A stretch of DNA of 64,000 nt from Rhodocyclales bacterium (GCA_026399475.1 JAPLQY010000069.1:1-64000), one strand, 5' to 3'; counted from the stretch's first letter, positions 31,318 through 42,002 are shown. Notes: a model not told the origin generated them from the letters alone. A program made the numbers and translations.

Positions 31318-32231
31318 ACGCTGTGCGTCTGATGTTCGCTTTGCTGCTGCCGATCATCGGCGGTTGCGCCAGCCATGCGCCGGCGCCGGTGGAGGATCGC
31401 GGCGGGCTGCCTGGGGCGGTGAAGCCGGCAGCGCAGGCGGCAGCAATGGATTCCCGTACCGGCTATCACACGGTAAAGAAGGGCGACACGCTCTACAGCA
31501 TCGCCCTCGACAATGGTCAGGATTACAAGGATGTGGCCGCCTGGAATAATCTCGACAATCCCAATTTGATCAAGGTCGGCCAGCAGTTGCGAGTAACCCC
31601 GCCTGACAATGGCGCACCGGTAGCGGTGGCTAAGCCGGTGACTTCCAGCGCGCCGGTTGAAGTCAAACCGGCAAATGCAACGGCGCCGACCAGTACCAAT
31701 ACCGAGATATTCAAGCGCGAGCCGAAAGGCGGCAAGCTGGCCTATTCCGATGAGGCGCTGGCCAGGGCGCGGCAGGGAGATGCCGCCGAAAAGCCGGCAG
31801 AAGTCAAACCGGAGGCGCGACCGGCGGAAGTCGTGCCAGCGGAGAAGCCCGTCGTTGCTGGCGATGACGTGGAATGGATGTGGCCGGCCAACGGCAAATT
31901 GATCGCCCCGTTTGCCGAGGGGGGCGGCAAGGGGATCGATATCGCCGGCAAGGCAGGAGATCCCGTGCTGGCGGCTGCAAGCGGCGTTGTCTCCTACGCC
32001 GGCGCCGGTTTGCGCGGCTACGGTAATCTGGTGGTCCTGCGTCACAACGCGACGTATCTTTCCGTATACGCCCACAACAGCAAGATACTGGTCAAGGAAA
32101 AGCAGACCGTCGCCAGGGGCCAGAAAATTGCGGAGATGGGCAGCACCGACGCCGAAAGTCCGCGCCTGCATTTCGAGATTCGACGTCAGGGCAAACCGGC
32201 CGACCCGCAGAAGTTTCTTCCTGCCCACTAA
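31314..32231 (+). CDS. nlpD: NlpD-type lipoprotein (LysM + M23)
   Basis: 305 residues with a lipoprotein signal (LLLPIIGGC), LysM domain ([22 protein letters not shown]), a low-complexity linker, and a C-terminal LytM/M23 domain ([21 protein letters not shown]). Several metal-ligand positions of active M23 peptidases are replaced, as in E. coli NlpD, which activates the amidase AmiC at the septum. ATGA overlap with pcm. In enterobacteria the nlpD gene carries the main rpoS promoter. Confidence 0.95.
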   Translation: MNAVRLMFALLLPIIGGCASHAPAPVEDRGGLPGAVKPAAQAAAMDSRTGYHTVKKGDTLYSIALDNGQDYKDVAAWNNLDNPNLIKVGQQLRVTPPDNGAPVAVAKPVTSSAPVEVKPANATAPTSTNTEIFKREPKGGKLAYSDEALARARQGDAAEKPAEVKPEARPAEVVPAEKPVVAGDDVEWMWPANGKLIAPFAEGGGKGIDIAGKAGDPVLAAASGVVSYAGAGLRGYGNLVVLRHNATYLSVYAHNSKILVKEKQTVARGQKIAEMGSTDAESPRLHFEIRRQGKPADPQKFLPAH

Positions 32232-32237
32232 TTGGCG

Positions 32238-33152
32238 ATGGGGGATGACGCTCTTCTCCCGGAACGCGAGGACCCCGAGGTGGTTCCGGACTCGCACGAG
32301 TCCGGCTTCATCGAAGACATCACGCAGATTTATCTGCACGAGATCGGCGCAACGCCGCTTCTGACTGCCGCGGAGGAGATCAAGCTGGCGCGTGCTGCTC
32401 GGGATGGCGACTTCGCGGCGCGCCAGCACATGATCGAGGCCAACTTGCGGCTGGTGGTCAGTATCGCGCGGCACTACCAGCATCGCGGCCTTCCGCTCGA
32501 CGACCTGATCGAAGAGGGCAATCTGGGCCTGATGCATGCCCTGGAAAAATTCGATCCCGAACGCGGTTTTCGCTTTTCGACCTACGCCACCTGGTGGGTT
32601 CGCCAGAATGTCGAGCGCGCAATCATGAATCAGTCGCGTACGGTGCGCCTGCCGATCTACTTGATCAAGGAACTCAACATCGTGTTGCGCGCCATGCGCC
32701 AGCTTGATCGGGAGCGCGGCGCGAAAGACGATGCGCCCGGCGCCATGCTCGACGATGTGGCGCGCCTGCTCGATCGTCCGGTGGCAGAGATTCGCCAGTT
32801 GCTGGCGCTCAACGAGCGCTCCGCCTCACTCGATTCGCCGCTCGACATCGATCCCGAACTGTCCTTGTCCGATTCGATTGCCGATGAAGCGGCCGAAGAC
32901 CCTGCTGCCCATCTTGCCCAGCAAGAGGCCGAACTGCTTGTCGCCGACTGGGTGACGCAACTCACTGACCGTCAGCGCCTGGTCGTTGAGCGCCGCTACG
33001 GTCTGGGTGGCCAGGACGCGACCACGCTGGATGATATTGCGAGTGATCTGGGCCTGACCCGTGAACGGGTGCGACAGATCCAGATCGAAGCCTTGTCCAA
33101 GCTGCGCAGGCGCATAGCCCGCGACGGACTGACGCCTGATGCGTTACTTTAA
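32238..33152 (+). CDS. rpoS: RNA polymerase sigma factor RpoS
   Basis: 304 residues from ATG 32238 (a TTG two codons upstream is possible). Region 1.2 ([17 protein letters not shown]), region 2 ([24 protein letters not shown]), region 3, and region 4.2 helix-turn-helix ([20 protein letters not shown]). Size and nlpD context identify RpoS rather than RpoD or RpoH. Controls stationary-phase and stress genes. Starts 6 bp after nlpD; converges on mltB with a 17-bp gap. Confidence 0.96.
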   Translation: MGDDALLPEREDPEVVPDSHESGFIEDITQIYLHEIGATPLLTAAEEIKLARAARDGDFAARQHMIEANLRLVVSIARHYQHRGLPLDDLIEEGNLGLMHALEKFDPERGFRFSTYATWWVRQNVERAIMNQSRTVRLPIYLIKELNIVLRAMRQLDRERGAKDDAPGAMLDDVARLLDRPVAEIRQLLALNERSASLDSPLDIDPELSLSDSIADEAAEDPAAHLAQQEAELLVADWVTQLTDRQRLVVERRYGLGGQDATTLDDIASDLGLTRERVRQIQIEALSKLRRRIARDGLTPDALL

Positions 33153-33169
33153 ATCGCTGCGGTGTATCG

Positions 33170-34138
33170 CTACTTTGAGGAGCGCAGTGCTGCAGCAAGG
33201 TCCATGACTGCCGCCGCATAGAAACTGCTGCGGTTGTAGCGCGTGATGACATAGAAATTGCGATAGCCGAGACGGTACTCGGTTGCCGCCCTGGGCGTAA
33301 TCAGATCAATCAGGGCAGCAGGGCGATCGGGAAGGTCCGCGTCCCCGATTATTGCTTCCATCTGCCGCGGCGTGCGCGTCGGCGCGATGCCTTCATCGAT
33401 TAACGCCTGCACACCATCCCCGGCAACTGTCACCGTGATGGCGATCGGCGCATCTTTTTCCCAGCCGTGCGCGGCCAAAAAATTGGCCACGCTGCCGATC
33501 GCATCTGCCGGGCTGGCTGCAAGGTCGATGCGACCGTCGTGGTCGAAGTCGACGGCGAAGCGTCGTCTCGAGGACGGCAGGAATTGCGGGAAGCCCAAGG
33601 CGCCGGCGTAGGAACCGGTATAAGCCAGCGGATCGCGGTTTTCCTCGCGGGCCAGCAGCAGCAATTCTTCCAGTTCCCCGCGAAACAGCTCTGCCCGCGG
33701 CGGATAATCGAAAGCCAGTGTGGTAAGCGCGGCGAAGCTGCCGAAGCGGCCCATCTGTTTGCCATAGAAGGTCTCGACGCCAATGATGGCGGCGATAATG
33801 TCGGTTGGGACACCAAAGTGCGCCTCGGCGGCCGCGAGTTCCGTGGAGTAGGTGTGCATGAAACGTCGGCCGGCCGCGATCCGTTTCGGCTCGACAAAAC
33901 GTGCCCGATAGGCGTGCCAGGAGCGCACCCCGGGGTCCTTGGGTGGCATGATGGCTTTGATCACGGTGGCGATGGGCCTGGTCTGGCGGAACAGTGCGGT
34001 GAGGATCTCGGCATCGAAACCGTGTCGATCACGCATGCCTTGCACGAAGGCCTGCACATCATCGCGTTGTGCATAGGTTTCCGCGCGGGGGGCCGAGTTG
34101 AGAAGGGTCAGGGCCGCCAGCAGGAGCAGACGCATCAT
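33170..34138 (-). CDS. mltB: Lytic murein transglycosylase B
   Basis: 322 residues with a signal peptide (LLLLAALTLLNSAPRA) but no lipobox, so a soluble periplasmic form. The GH103-type domain is complete: catalytic Glu in IIGVETFYGKQMGRFG, SYAGALGFPQFLPSS, and the AVDFDHDGRIDL loop of the Ca-binding EF-hand type. Cleaves glycan strands to 1,6-anhydro ends. Overlaps the upstream transglutaminase gene by 4 bases. Confidence 0.93.
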   Translation of the reverse strand: MMRLLLLAALTLLNSAPRAETYAQRDDVQAFVQGMRDRHGFDAEILTALFRQTRPIATVIKAIMPPKDPGVRSWHAYRARFVEPKRIAAGRRFMHTYSTELAAAEAHFGVPTDIIAAIIGVETFYGKQMGRFGSFAALTTLAFDYPPRAELFRGELEELLLLAREENRDPLAYTGSYAGALGFPQFLPSSRRRFAVDFDHDGRIDLAASPADAIGSVANFLAAHGWEKDAPIAITVTVAGDGVQALIDEGIAPTRTPRQMEAIIGDADLPDRPAALIDLITPRAATEYRLGYRNFYVITRYNRSSFYAAAVMDLAAALRSSK

Positions 34139-36087
34139 GGCCTGAAGGCGGCGATTTTCGCCTTGAGCTCAACGAGGTCTTTTGCCTGTGGCGCAGGCTC
34201 GTAGCGCAAGCGGGCATACAACGCAGCGATCGCGACAATGCTTTCGGCATGGAGGGGGGCTTGCCTGGCAGCGCGTGTGGCGAAGGCCAGCGGCCCTTCC
34301 CATGCGTGCCAGGCAATACCGCGTCTGGCGAGTCGGGCAGTGAATCGTCGCCATGCCGCCAGCGCCGGATCGACGCGCATGCGGTTGCGCAGGATCCAGC
34401 CGGTGAGTCCAAGCATGACGCCACCGCAGAGAACCGACAGGACGGCGGTCATGCTGCGCCAGTCGGGCTCGTTCAGGCCGAGACCGGCCAGCAGGTCACG
34501 CTGGCGTTGCGGGTTGTAGCCCAGCACCCGCTGGTTCCAGCCATTGGTCACGGCGTCAAGGCGGTAGCGCAATTCCTTGAGCCAGGCCAGATCGCCGCGG
34601 GCCAGGAAGGGCAGTCCTTCGCCGGCGGATACGGCCGCAGCAAGGTTGCTGCTGATGCGGCTTGGTGCGGAAATCGCCGTTGGATCGATGCGCACCCAGC
34701 CGCGTCCGGCAATCCATGCCTCGGCCCAGGCATGGGCATCGTACTGGCGCACCACCAGATAGCCGTCCACCGGATTGACTTCGCCGCCCTGATAGCCGGC
34801 CACCACTCGTGCCGGTACGCCGGCGGCGCGCAAGGCGAAGACGAAGGCGGCGGCGAAGTGCTCGCAGAAGCCGCGCCTGGTATCGAAAAGAAACTCATCC
34901 ACGATGTCGGAGCCCAGCAGGGGCGGGTTCAGTGTGTAGATCAGGAATTGCTGACTGAAAAAGTTCTCCGCGGCGGCCAGGATCGCAGCCCCATCGTCGC
35001 CGTGTTGCGTGCGCCAGGCCGCGCTGATGGCCCGAATGCGCGGGTTGCCATCCTTTGGCAGCGCCAGCGCATCGCGCAACATGCCGCGTGTTTCGTTTGC
35101 ACCGGCGATCGCTTCGGGCCAGGCGCGCTGTGTGTAGCGCACGCGATTGCGCACGGCCTGGCGCGCGATGGACTGATAGTCGCTGGTCAGTGCGCTGTCC
35201 GCCGGCAATGTGGCAGGCAGTTCCAGCGCAAACAGCCAGAATTTCCCGTGCGGTTCCAGCGTCACTTCGTAATCCACTGCCGTGCCAAGTCCGGCGTACG
35301 GAACTTCAGGATAGGCCGCAAGAGTTTGCGTCACCCGCCAACTGCGGCCGTCGAACGCGGGCATCACCGGGCCACGCCAGTAGAGCTGGGATTGGGGTGG
35401 AAGCGCATCCTTGAACTTCACCCGGAAAGCGATTGCATCGGATTGCGAGAGTTGCGCAATCGAACCGGGCGACATGGTGTCGGACAATCCCGAGACGGCA
35501 GAAACGCGATCCTGCGGAATGCCCCACAGCGGCCCCTGAACGCGAGGAAACAGCACGAACAACAGCAGCATGAATGGCAGCGCTTGCGTCAGCATCAGCC
35601 CGGCGCGGCGCAACTGCTGCTGCGGTTTGGGGCGGTCATCGCTGGCCGCCAGCAATGCGGCAGTAGTGATCAGTACGGTCAGACAGGCCAGCAATGCAGT
35701 GGGAATGGTCTGGGTAAACAGGAACTGGCCGAGGACCAGGAAGTAACACAGCAGGGCAGTGGCGACCGCATCGCGTGCGGCACGCAGCTCGAGTAGTTTG
35801 AGCGCGAGAAAGACCACCAGCAGCGCAATTCCCGGTGTGCGACCGAGGATGGTTCTGTACTGCAGGAAGACGCCAGTCGTGCCGCCAATGACCAGCAGGA
35901 CCAGCAGCCAGCGCGGTGGCAGGTGCCATTGTCGCAATGTGAGCGCCGCACGCCAGCTGAAAGCGGCGCCGGCGGCAAGCGAGAGCCACAGCGGAAGTTG
36001 CGGCGTCAGCGGCAAGCCCGCAGCGAGGGCGGTAGCCAGTAGCCACCAGGCCTGGCGGCGGCTGACGGGACGATTAAGGCGCGCCAT
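34135..36087 (-). CDS. TgpA-like membrane transglutaminase (DUF3488-transglutaminase)
   Basis: 650 residues from MARLNRPVSRRQ; the frame opens earlier but that part overlaps the upstream gene. N-terminal membrane domain with about 5-6 helices (to residue ~190), a periplasmic region, transglutaminase-core domain with catalytic Cys in TRRGFCEHFAAAFVFALRAAGVPAR (shown partly: RRGFCEHFAAA), His in YDAHAWAEAWI and Asp in RIDPTA, then a C-terminal helix and DUF4129-like tail. P. aeruginosa TgpA is essential with this same MoxR-DUF58-TgpA gene order; substrate unknown. Confidence 0.92.
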   Translation of the reverse strand: MARLNRPVSRRQAWWLLATALAAGLPLTPQLPLWLSLAAGAAFSWRAALTLRQWHLPPRWLLVLLVIGGTTGVFLQYRTILGRTPGIALLVVFLALKLLELRAARDAVATALLCYFLVLGQFLFTQTIPTALLACLTVLITTAALLAASDDRPKPQQQLRRAGLMLTQALPFMLLLFVLFPRVQGPLWGIPQDRVSAVSGLSDTMSPGSIAQLSQSDAIAFRVKFKDALPPQSQLYWRGPVMPAFDGRSWRVTQTLAAYPEVPYAGLGTAVDYEVTLEPHGKFWLFALELPATLPADSALTSDYQSIARQAVRNRVRYTQRAWPEAIAGANETRGMLRDALALPKDGNPRIRAISAAWRTQHGDDGAAILAAAENFFSQQFLIYTLNPPLLGSDIVDEFLFDTRRGFCEHFAAAFVFALRAAGVPARVVAGYQGGEVNPVDGYLVVRQYDAHAWAEAWIAGRGWVRIDPTAISAPSRISSNLAAAVSAGEGLPFLARGDLAWLKELRYRLDAVTNGWNQRVLGYNPQRQRDLLAGLGLNEPDWRSMTAVLSVLCGGVMLGLTGWILRNRMRVDPALAAWRRFTARLARRGIAWHAWEGPLAFATRAARQAPLHAESIVAIAALYARLRYEPAPQAKDLVELKAKIAAFRP

Positions 36088-37054
36088 GTTCGTGCAGCGC
36101 CAGTGCCCGCAGGCCGGCATTGAGCTGTGCCGGCCCGTTGTCGGGCGCAAGGCGCACAGCAGGCATTCGCAAGCCCCAGGCCAAGCCTGCGGCGTCGGCA
36201 TCGATCATCCAGCGAGCGAGAATGGACAGGCGCTGTTCGGTGTCGAGGGTATCCGCCAGGGCTTCCCAGTCCAGCCAGAGTTGTTGCGCGGCCGCTCCCG
36301 AAAAGAGCTTGGTCAGCAGCGGTCCATCCTGTTGGCGGGCGACGGCCTTCCATGCAATATGGCGCGGCGGATCCGCTACCTGGTGATTGCGCAGCCCCGA
36401 AAAGTCATCCGCGCCGCGGCCGTCCCTGGCTGATCCCCGCGCCGATTCGTCGCTCCACGGCAGGGGCGGCGCCTTGGTTGCCGGCGTTGGATAGACCAGG
36501 CAGTTCAGGTCGGGAACGGCATAGCTCCAGGCGCGGATCAGACCCAGCGGCCAGGTGGTCTCGATGGTGAGGCGTGGCATGGGCAGCCAGCCGCGTTTTG
36601 TGGCAGAGACGTTCAGCGTGGCCACCGTGCTCGCGTGCGGGCCGATATCGACCTCGATCGGAGTTTCGTCGGCGATAAACAGGCGCAGACTGCTGCGTGC
36701 ATCGAAACGCCGGTTTTCAAGTACCAGGTCGAATTGAGCCCGGCCACCGGCGAACACCGGTTCGCAGCGACCGGGGCGAATCGAGACGAGCGCGAGGTTG
36801 CGGAAGGTGTGGAGGATGGCGACGATGCCCAGTCCTGCCAGCAGGAACACAAGGGCGTGCCCCAGGCTGAGGTTGTAGTTCATCGCGCCCAGCAGGATGA
36901 CGCCGAGCGCCGTCGCGTAGGCCAGCCCGGCTCGCGTCGGCAGGACATAGACGCGGCGCTGGGTGAGGACGATCGGCGCCGGTTCCGGAGGACGCACGCG
37001 CAGTGCCCAGCGGACGAATGTTTCGTGCAGCCGGTGGCGCAGGGTGCCTAACAT
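36074..37054 (-). CDS. DUF58 protein of the MoxR operon
   Basis: 326 residues: two N-terminal TM helices (LAYATALGVILLGAMNYN, LVFLLAGLGIVAIL), a beta-rich domain and the DUF58 signature (GADDFSGLRNHQVADPPRHIAWKAVAR) typical of vWA-like proteins paired with MoxR ATPases. Probably an adaptor for the chaperone-like ATPase. Overlaps the transglutaminase by 14 bp; 7 bp after moxR. Confidence 0.9.
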   Translation of the reverse strand: MLGTLRHRLHETFVRWALRVRPPEPAPIVLTQRRVYVLPTRAGLAYATALGVILLGAMNYNLSLGHALVFLLAGLGIVAILHTFRNLALVSIRPGRCEPVFAGGRAQFDLVLENRRFDARSSLRLFIADETPIEVDIGPHASTVATLNVSATKRGWLPMPRLTIETTWPLGLIRAWSYAVPDLNCLVYPTPATKAPPLPWSDESARGSARDGRGADDFSGLRNHQVADPPRHIAWKAVARQQDGPLLTKLFSGAAAQQLWLDWEALADTLDTEQRLSILARWMIDADAAGLAWGLRMPAVRLAPDNGPAQLNAGLRALALHEHGAP

Positions 37055-37061
37055 TTCCGGC

Positions 37062-37982
37062 TCAGGGTAAAGGTACTGCCTCGATCAAGGCTGCGGCAAC
37101 GGCCTCCACGTCAATGCGCGCGGTGTCGTCGACAGGCCTCAGGCGGTGCGCTACAACGCCGGGCAGCACGGCTTGTACATCTTCGGGAAGCACATGGTCA
37201 CGGCCATCGAGCAATGCCCAGGCACGCGCTACGGCCAGCAACGCCAGACAGGCTCGCGGCGACAGGCCTGCCTGCCAGCGCGGTGCCGTCCGGGTATGTG
37301 CTGCCAGGGCCTGCACGTAGTCGATCAGGGCGGGCGAGGCATGCACCGCGCGTGCGCGCTCCTGCAGTTCGACCAGCTTCCCTGACGTGATTCGCGGGGC
37401 CAGGTCGGCGACCATCTGGCGTCGGTCGGCGCCGGCGAGCAGTTCGCGCTCGGCGGCCGGATCGGGGTAGCCGAGTTCGATCTTGAGCAGGAAACGGTCA
37501 AGCTGGGATTCGGGCAGAGGGAAGGTACCGATCTGGTGTGTCGGGTTCTGCGTGGCAATGACAAAAAAAGGCTCGGGCAGGGCGCGGGTTTTCCCTTCTG
37601 CCGTCACCTGGCGCTCCTCCATCGCCTCGAGCAGGGCGCTTTGCGCCTTTGGTGTGGCGCGATTGATCTCGTCGGCGAGTACCACCTGGGTGAAGATCGG
37701 TCCCGGATGGAAATGAAAGGCGCCACTGTCCCGATCGAAGATCGAAACGCCGAGAATATCTGCCGGCAGCATGTCACTGGTGAACTGGATACGCTGAAAA
37801 TCCAGGCCCAATACGCGGGCCAGCACGTGGGCCAGGGTTGTCTTGCCGACGCCCGGCAGGTCTTCAATCAGCAGGTGTCCTCGCGCCAGCAGGCAGGCGA
37901 GCGAGAGGCAAATGGGCCTTTCCTTGCCGAGGATGATGCGGTTGATATCGGTCAGAATGGCCTCGAGTTCGGGGAGTCGCAT
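37062..37982 (-). CDS. MoxR-family AAA+ ATPase
   Basis: 306 residues: Walker A in EDLPGVGKTTLAHVLA, Walker B in VVLADEINRATPK, sensor 1 (FFVIATQNPTHQ), LPESQLDRF and the C-terminal lid (AGLSPRACLALLAVARAWALL). A MoxR chaperone thought to remodel or insert metals into envelope proteins with its DUF58 partner. First gene of the three-gene operon. Confidence 0.94.
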   Translation of the reverse strand: MRLPELEAILTDINRIILGKERPICLSLACLLARGHLLIEDLPGVGKTTLAHVLARVLGLDFQRIQFTSDMLPADILGVSIFDRDSGAFHFHPGPIFTQVVLADEINRATPKAQSALLEAMEERQVTAEGKTRALPEPFFVIATQNPTHQIGTFPLPESQLDRFLLKIELGYPDPAAERELLAGADRRQMVADLAPRITSGKLVELQERARAVHASPALIDYVQALAAHTRTAPRWQAGLSPRACLALLAVARAWALLDGRDHVLPEDVQAVLPGVVAHRLRPVDDTARIDVEAVAAALIEAVPLP

Positions 37983-38123
37983 GGGGTCGGGGTTTTTCGC
38001 AGACTTTGATGGATAATATGCTTTTAGTTACGGCCGCTACGCTTAACGCCGATGAAGCAGGCATCAGCCTGCACTGAAACTGCGTTTTGCGCTGCATTGT
38101 AAGTCATCAGCAAAGCACCCGTC

Positions 38124-39050
38124 ATGACAACTACCGCCTTCATTACCCACCGCGACTGCTGGCAACACGACATGGGCGCCCATCATCCGGAGTGCCCGGA
38201 TCGACTGGGTGCCATCAGCGATCGCCTGATTGCCTCCGGGCTCGATGTTTACCTCCAGTTCCACGATGCACCGCTGGCCGATGTGGATCAGTTGCTGCGT
38301 GTCCATCCGCGCGATTACATAGACCATGTGCATAAAAGCAGTCCGGCACACGGCATCGTGCATCTCGATCCCGATACGGCGATGTCGCCAGGCACGCTGC
38401 AGGCAGCCCTGCGCTCGGCCGGCGCGGGTTGCCTGGCCACCGATCTGGTGATGCGCGGGGAAGTGCAGAATGCCTTCTGTGCGATCCGTCCGCCCGGTCA
38501 TCACGCCGAACGCGCGAAGGCGATGGGTTTCTGCTTTTTCAATAACGTCGCCGTGGCGGCGCGGCATGCGCTCGAGGCGTGGGGGCTTTCGCGTGTTGCG
38601 ATCATCGATTTCGACGTCCATCACGGCAACGGTACCGAGGAGATTTTTGCCGGCGACCAGCGCATCCTGATGGCAGGAATTTTTCAGCATCCGTTTTATC
38701 CCTATTGCGGAACCGAGAATCCCGCGTCCAACATGTGCAACGTGCCTCTGCCGGCCGGAACACGTGGCGACGAGTTCCGGCAAGCGGTCTACGACATCTG
38801 GCTGCCCCGCTTGCGAGAGTTCCAGCCGGAAATGATCTTCATCTCGGCCGGTTTCGATGCGCATTACGAGGATGACATGGCCTCGCTGGGGCTGGTCGAG
38901 TCAGACTATGCCTGGGTCACAGAACAGATCAAGCAGGTGGCCGGTGAGTTTTCCAAGGGGCGCATCGTCTCCCTGCTGGAGGGTGGTTACGTGCTCTCTG
39001 CGCTGGCTCGCAGCGTTGCCACGCATATCAAGGTGCTGGCTGATTTGTAA
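38124..39050 (+). CDS. Histone deacetylase/AcuC family hydrolase
   Basis: 308 residues: HHPECPDRLGAI, catalytic His pair in IRPPGHHAERAKAMGFCFFNN, zinc ligands in DFDVHHGNGTEEIF, and ISAGFDAHYEDDMASLGL. This class removes acetyl groups from polyamines or protein lysines. Alone between moxR and dapA; substrate not determinable. Confidence 0.93.
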   Translation: MTTTAFITHRDCWQHDMGAHHPECPDRLGAISDRLIASGLDVYLQFHDAPLADVDQLLRVHPRDYIDHVHKSSPAHGIVHLDPDTAMSPGTLQAALRSAGAGCLATDLVMRGEVQNAFCAIRPPGHHAERAKAMGFCFFNNVAVAARHALEAWGLSRVAIIDFDVHHGNGTEEIFAGDQRILMAGIFQHPFYPYCGTENPASNMCNVPLPAGTRGDEFRQAVYDIWLPRLREFQPEMIFISAGFDAHYEDDMASLGLVESDYAWVTEQIKQVAGEFSKGRIVSLLEGGYVLSALARSVATHIKVLADL

Positions 39051-39151
39051 GCCTTCGTTGCAGGGAGCAGGGCAGGATGGCCATCAGTTAGAATTCGCCC
39101 TCTCTTGTTCTCAATCGGCGCCGCTTTCGGCAATCAGTTTCGGATACGCTC

Positions 39152-40036
39152 ATGAAGACCATACAGGGTTCCATTCCCGCCATACTTACCCCGATGCAGG
39201 ATGACGGTTCGGTCGACCTGTCCGCGTTGCGGCGCCTGCTCGACTGGCATATCAGCGAGGGTACCGACGGTGTCGTCGTCGTTGGCACCACGGGTGAATC
39301 GCCGACGGTGAATTACGAGGAGCATTGCGCGCTGATCGAAACGACGGTGAAGCATGTCGCCGGGCGGATACCCGTGATTGCCGGTACCGGCGCCAACTCC
39401 ACGGCGGAGGCCATCGAACTGGCACAGTTCGCCCGACAGGCGGGCGCCGACGCGCACCTTTCGGTCGTGCCCTACTACAACAAGCCGACGCAGGATGGGC
39501 TTTTTCGGCATTTCAAGGCGATTGCCGAGGCAGTCGATCTGCCAATGATTCTCTACAACGTGCCGGGTCGCACCGTGGCCGACCTTGCCAACGACACAAC
39601 CCTGCGACTTGCGCAGGTGCCTGGTATTGTCGGCATCAAGGATGCTACCGCCAATATCGAGCGCGGGTCCGATCTTCTGAAGCGCGCGCCGGCCGGCTTC
39701 AGCGTGTTCAGTGGTGATGACGCGACGGCCATTGCCTTGATGCTGCTGGGCGGCAAGGGTTCGATTTCGGTCACGGCGAATATTGCGCCGCGGCTGATGC
39801 ACCTGATGTGCGCGGCGGCGATTGCCGGTGACCTGGCGACAGCCCGCGAGGCAAACTTCCGCTTGCTGGGTTTGCATCGCAACCTGTTTCACGAAGCCAA
39901 TCCGATTCCGGTGAAGTGGGCCGCGCAGCAAATGGGGCTGATCGGTGGCGGCACCCGCTTGCCGATGACCCCCCTGTCGCCCGAGTTCCACGAGCGGCTG
40001 CGCGTGGCCATGCGCGAAGCCGGTATCACCCTCTAA
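39152..40036 (+). CDS. dapA: 4-Hydroxy-tetrahydrodipicolinate synthase
   Basis: 294 residues, TIM barrel. Schiff-base Lys in [11 protein letters not shown], catalytic Tyr in LYNVPGRT, pyruvate-binding GTTGESPT and [10 protein letters not shown]. Condenses pyruvate with aspartate semialdehyde in lysine and peptidoglycan precursor synthesis. Followed after 18 bp by bamC, the classic dapA-bamC (dapX) order. Confidence 0.97.
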   Translation: MKTIQGSIPAILTPMQDDGSVDLSALRRLLDWHISEGTDGVVVVGTTGESPTVNYEEHCALIETTVKHVAGRIPVIAGTGANSTAEAIELAQFARQAGADAHLSVVPYYNKPTQDGLFRHFKAIAEAVDLPMILYNVPGRTVADLANDTTLRLAQVPGIVGIKDATANIERGSDLLKRAPAGFSVFSGDDATAIALMLLGGKGSISVTANIAPRLMHLMCAAAIAGDLATAREANFRLLGLHRNLFHEANPIPVKWAAQQMGLIGGGTRLPMTPLSPEFHERLRVAMREAGITL

Positions 40037-40054
40037 ACAGGAAGCTGATATTCA

Positions 40055-41200
40055 ATGAATCGTTCATTTTCGCTGCTGTCCGTGCTGCTGCTGAGCGTTG
40101 TCCTTGCCGGTTGCAGCGGCAGCATCATTCCGGAATCCAAAAAGATCGAATACAAATCGGCCGGGAAACTGCCGCCGCTCGAGATTCCTCCCGACCTGAC
40201 CCAGCAGAGCCGCGATGAGCGCTACGCGGTTCCGGACGTTTCTGCGAGCAAGGGTTCCGCCACCTACTCGGCCTACTCAAGCGAGCGCTCCGGACAATCG
40301 CGGACCACTACTGCGCAGGATCTTCTGCCGCAGGTCGACAAGATGCGCATCGAGCGTTCCGGCACGCAACGCTGGCTGGTCGTCGGTGGCTCGCCGGACA
40401 AACTCTGGCCTGGGGTCAAGGAGTTCTGGCAGGAGTTGGGATTCCTGGTAAATGTGGAAGTGCCCGAGGCCGGGATCATGGAAACCGACTGGGCCGAGAA
40501 CCGCGCCAAGATACCGCAGGACATCATTCGCGGCAGCATCGGCAAGGTTTTCGACAGTCTTTATTCGACAGCGGAACGCGACAAGTTTCGTACGCGTTTG
40601 GAAAAAGGCGCCGAGCCGGGAACGGTTGAGATATACATAAGCCATCGCGGCATGTACGAGGTCTACGTCAATGAAGGCAGGGCCGATACCAAGTGGCAGC
40701 CGCGTCCGGCAGATCCTGAGCTTGAAGCCGAGATGCTGCAGCGCCTGATGGTGCGCCTGGGTGTCGAGGAATCCCGTGCCAAGACAATGATTGCGGCCGA
40801 TCAGCGACAGGAGCGTGCCAAGCTTTCCCGCGCGACGGATGGGGCGGGTGCTTTGCTGCTGGAGGAGGCCTTCGACCGGGCCTGGCGCCGCGTCGGCCTG
40901 GCGCTGGACCGAGTCGGGTTCACCGTGGAGGATCGCGACCGCTCGCAGGGACTGTACTTCGTGCGTTATGTTGACCCGGAGATCGACAGCAAGAAAAAGG
41001 ATGATGGCAAAGGTGTCCTGTCCAAGCTGATGTTCTGGAAAGGCGGCGCCAGTGACAAGCCGAATCAGGCGCAGTATCGCATTCACCTCAAGGCAGAGGG
41101 CGAGTCCACTACGGTGCAGGTATTGACCCGGGAAGGGGGTATTGATCGGTCGGATACCTCCAAGCGTATCCTTGGCTTGTTGCACGAACAGTTGAAGTAG
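40055..41200 (+). CDS. bamC: Outer membrane assembly lipoprotein BamC
   Basis: 381 residues, lipoprotein signal with lipobox VLAGC, an unstructured N-terminal stretch that binds BamD in E. coli (YKSAGKLPPLEIPPDLT), and two helix-grip domains (about 110-220 and 260-375). Part of the BamABCDE complex. Confidence 0.93.
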   Translation: MNRSFSLLSVLLLSVVLAGCSGSIIPESKKIEYKSAGKLPPLEIPPDLTQQSRDERYAVPDVSASKGSATYSAYSSERSGQSRTTTAQDLLPQVDKMRIERSGTQRWLVVGGSPDKLWPGVKEFWQELGFLVNVEVPEAGIMETDWAENRAKIPQDIIRGSIGKVFDSLYSTAERDKFRTRLEKGAEPGTVEIYISHRGMYEVYVNEGRADTKWQPRPADPELEAEMLQRLMVRLGVEESRAKTMIAADQRQERAKLSRATDGAGALLLEEAFDRAWRRVGLALDRVGFTVEDRDRSQGLYFVRYVDPEIDSKKKDDGKGVLSKLMFWKGGASDKPNQAQYRIHLKAEGESTTVQVLTREGGIDRSDTSKRILGLLHEQLK

Positions 41201-41215
41201 GCAAGAGCCAGGCCG

Positions 41216-41977
41216 GTGCGCTTCGCTTCGCTCGGCAGCGGCAGCCGGGGCAACGCCTTGCTGGTCGAAGCGGGGAGTACCCGCCTGCTGATCGATGCCG
41301 GATTTGGTCCGCGCGAAATGTCCCGCCGCATGGAGCGACTGGGCCTTGAACCCGATGCGGTCGATGCCGTGCTGGTAACGCACGAACACTCCGATCACAT
41401 CGGTGGCGTTTTCGCCTGTGCGCGGCGCTTTGACTGGGCCGTCCTGCTGACACACGGTACCTTGGCCGCATGTCGCGATTCGCGTGCTGATGCGCGCACA
41501 ACGATTATCGACAGCCATGATCCGTTTTCAGTGGGTGATATTTGTGTGCAGCCCTTTCCTGTTCCGCACGACGCCCGCGAGCCGGTGCAGTTCGTCCTTA
41601 CTGACGGCGCACGACGGCTTGGCGTGCTGACCGATGCCGGTCACGTCACGGCGCACATGGTGGCCATGCTGGCGGCCTGTGACGCGCTGGTTCTCGAGTG
41701 CAATCACGATGCGCGGATGCTGGCCCAGGGCAGCTATCCGCAGGCGCTGAAGCGGCGTATCGGCGGCCTTTGGGGACACCTGGACAATGCTGCGGCAGCC
41801 ACGCTGCTGTCGCAAATAGGGTGCTCAGGTCTGCGTCACGTGGTGGCCGCACATCTCTCGGAGGAGAACAACAGCCCGGAGCTGGCACAGGCAGCACTGT
41901 CTGCAGTGCTCGGATGCGAGCAGGACTGGATCGGCATCGCGACTCAGGATGATGGCTTCGCCTGGCGCGATCTCTGA
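41216..41977 (+). CDS. Metallo-beta-lactamase fold hydrolase (YycJ-like)
   Basis: 253 residues from GTG 41216, 15 bp after bamC. FASLGSGSRGNALLVEAG start and the metal motif THEHSDHIGG, with further ligands in PHDAREPV, DAGHVTAHM and LECNHD. Resembles the WalJ/YycJ 5'-exonuclease-like family. Ends 25 bp before a strong terminator. Confidence 0.9.
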   Translation: MRFASLGSGSRGNALLVEAGSTRLLIDAGFGPREMSRRMERLGLEPDAVDAVLVTHEHSDHIGGVFACARRFDWAVLLTHGTLAACRDSRADARTTIIDSHDPFSVGDICVQPFPVPHDAREPVQFVLTDGARRLGVLTDAGHVTAHMVAMLAACDALVLECNHDARMLAQGSYPQALKRRIGGLWGHLDNAAAATLLSQIGCSGLRHVVAAHLSEENNSPELAQAALSAVLGCEQDWIGIATQDDGFAWRDL

Positions 41978-42002
41978 ACCGGAATCGCAGAAAACCAAAA
42001 GA

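Noticed and set aside
30957-32537. 526-codon minus-strand ORF across pcm, nlpD and rpoS
   Set aside because: Antisense to three well-identified genes; no domain recognised.
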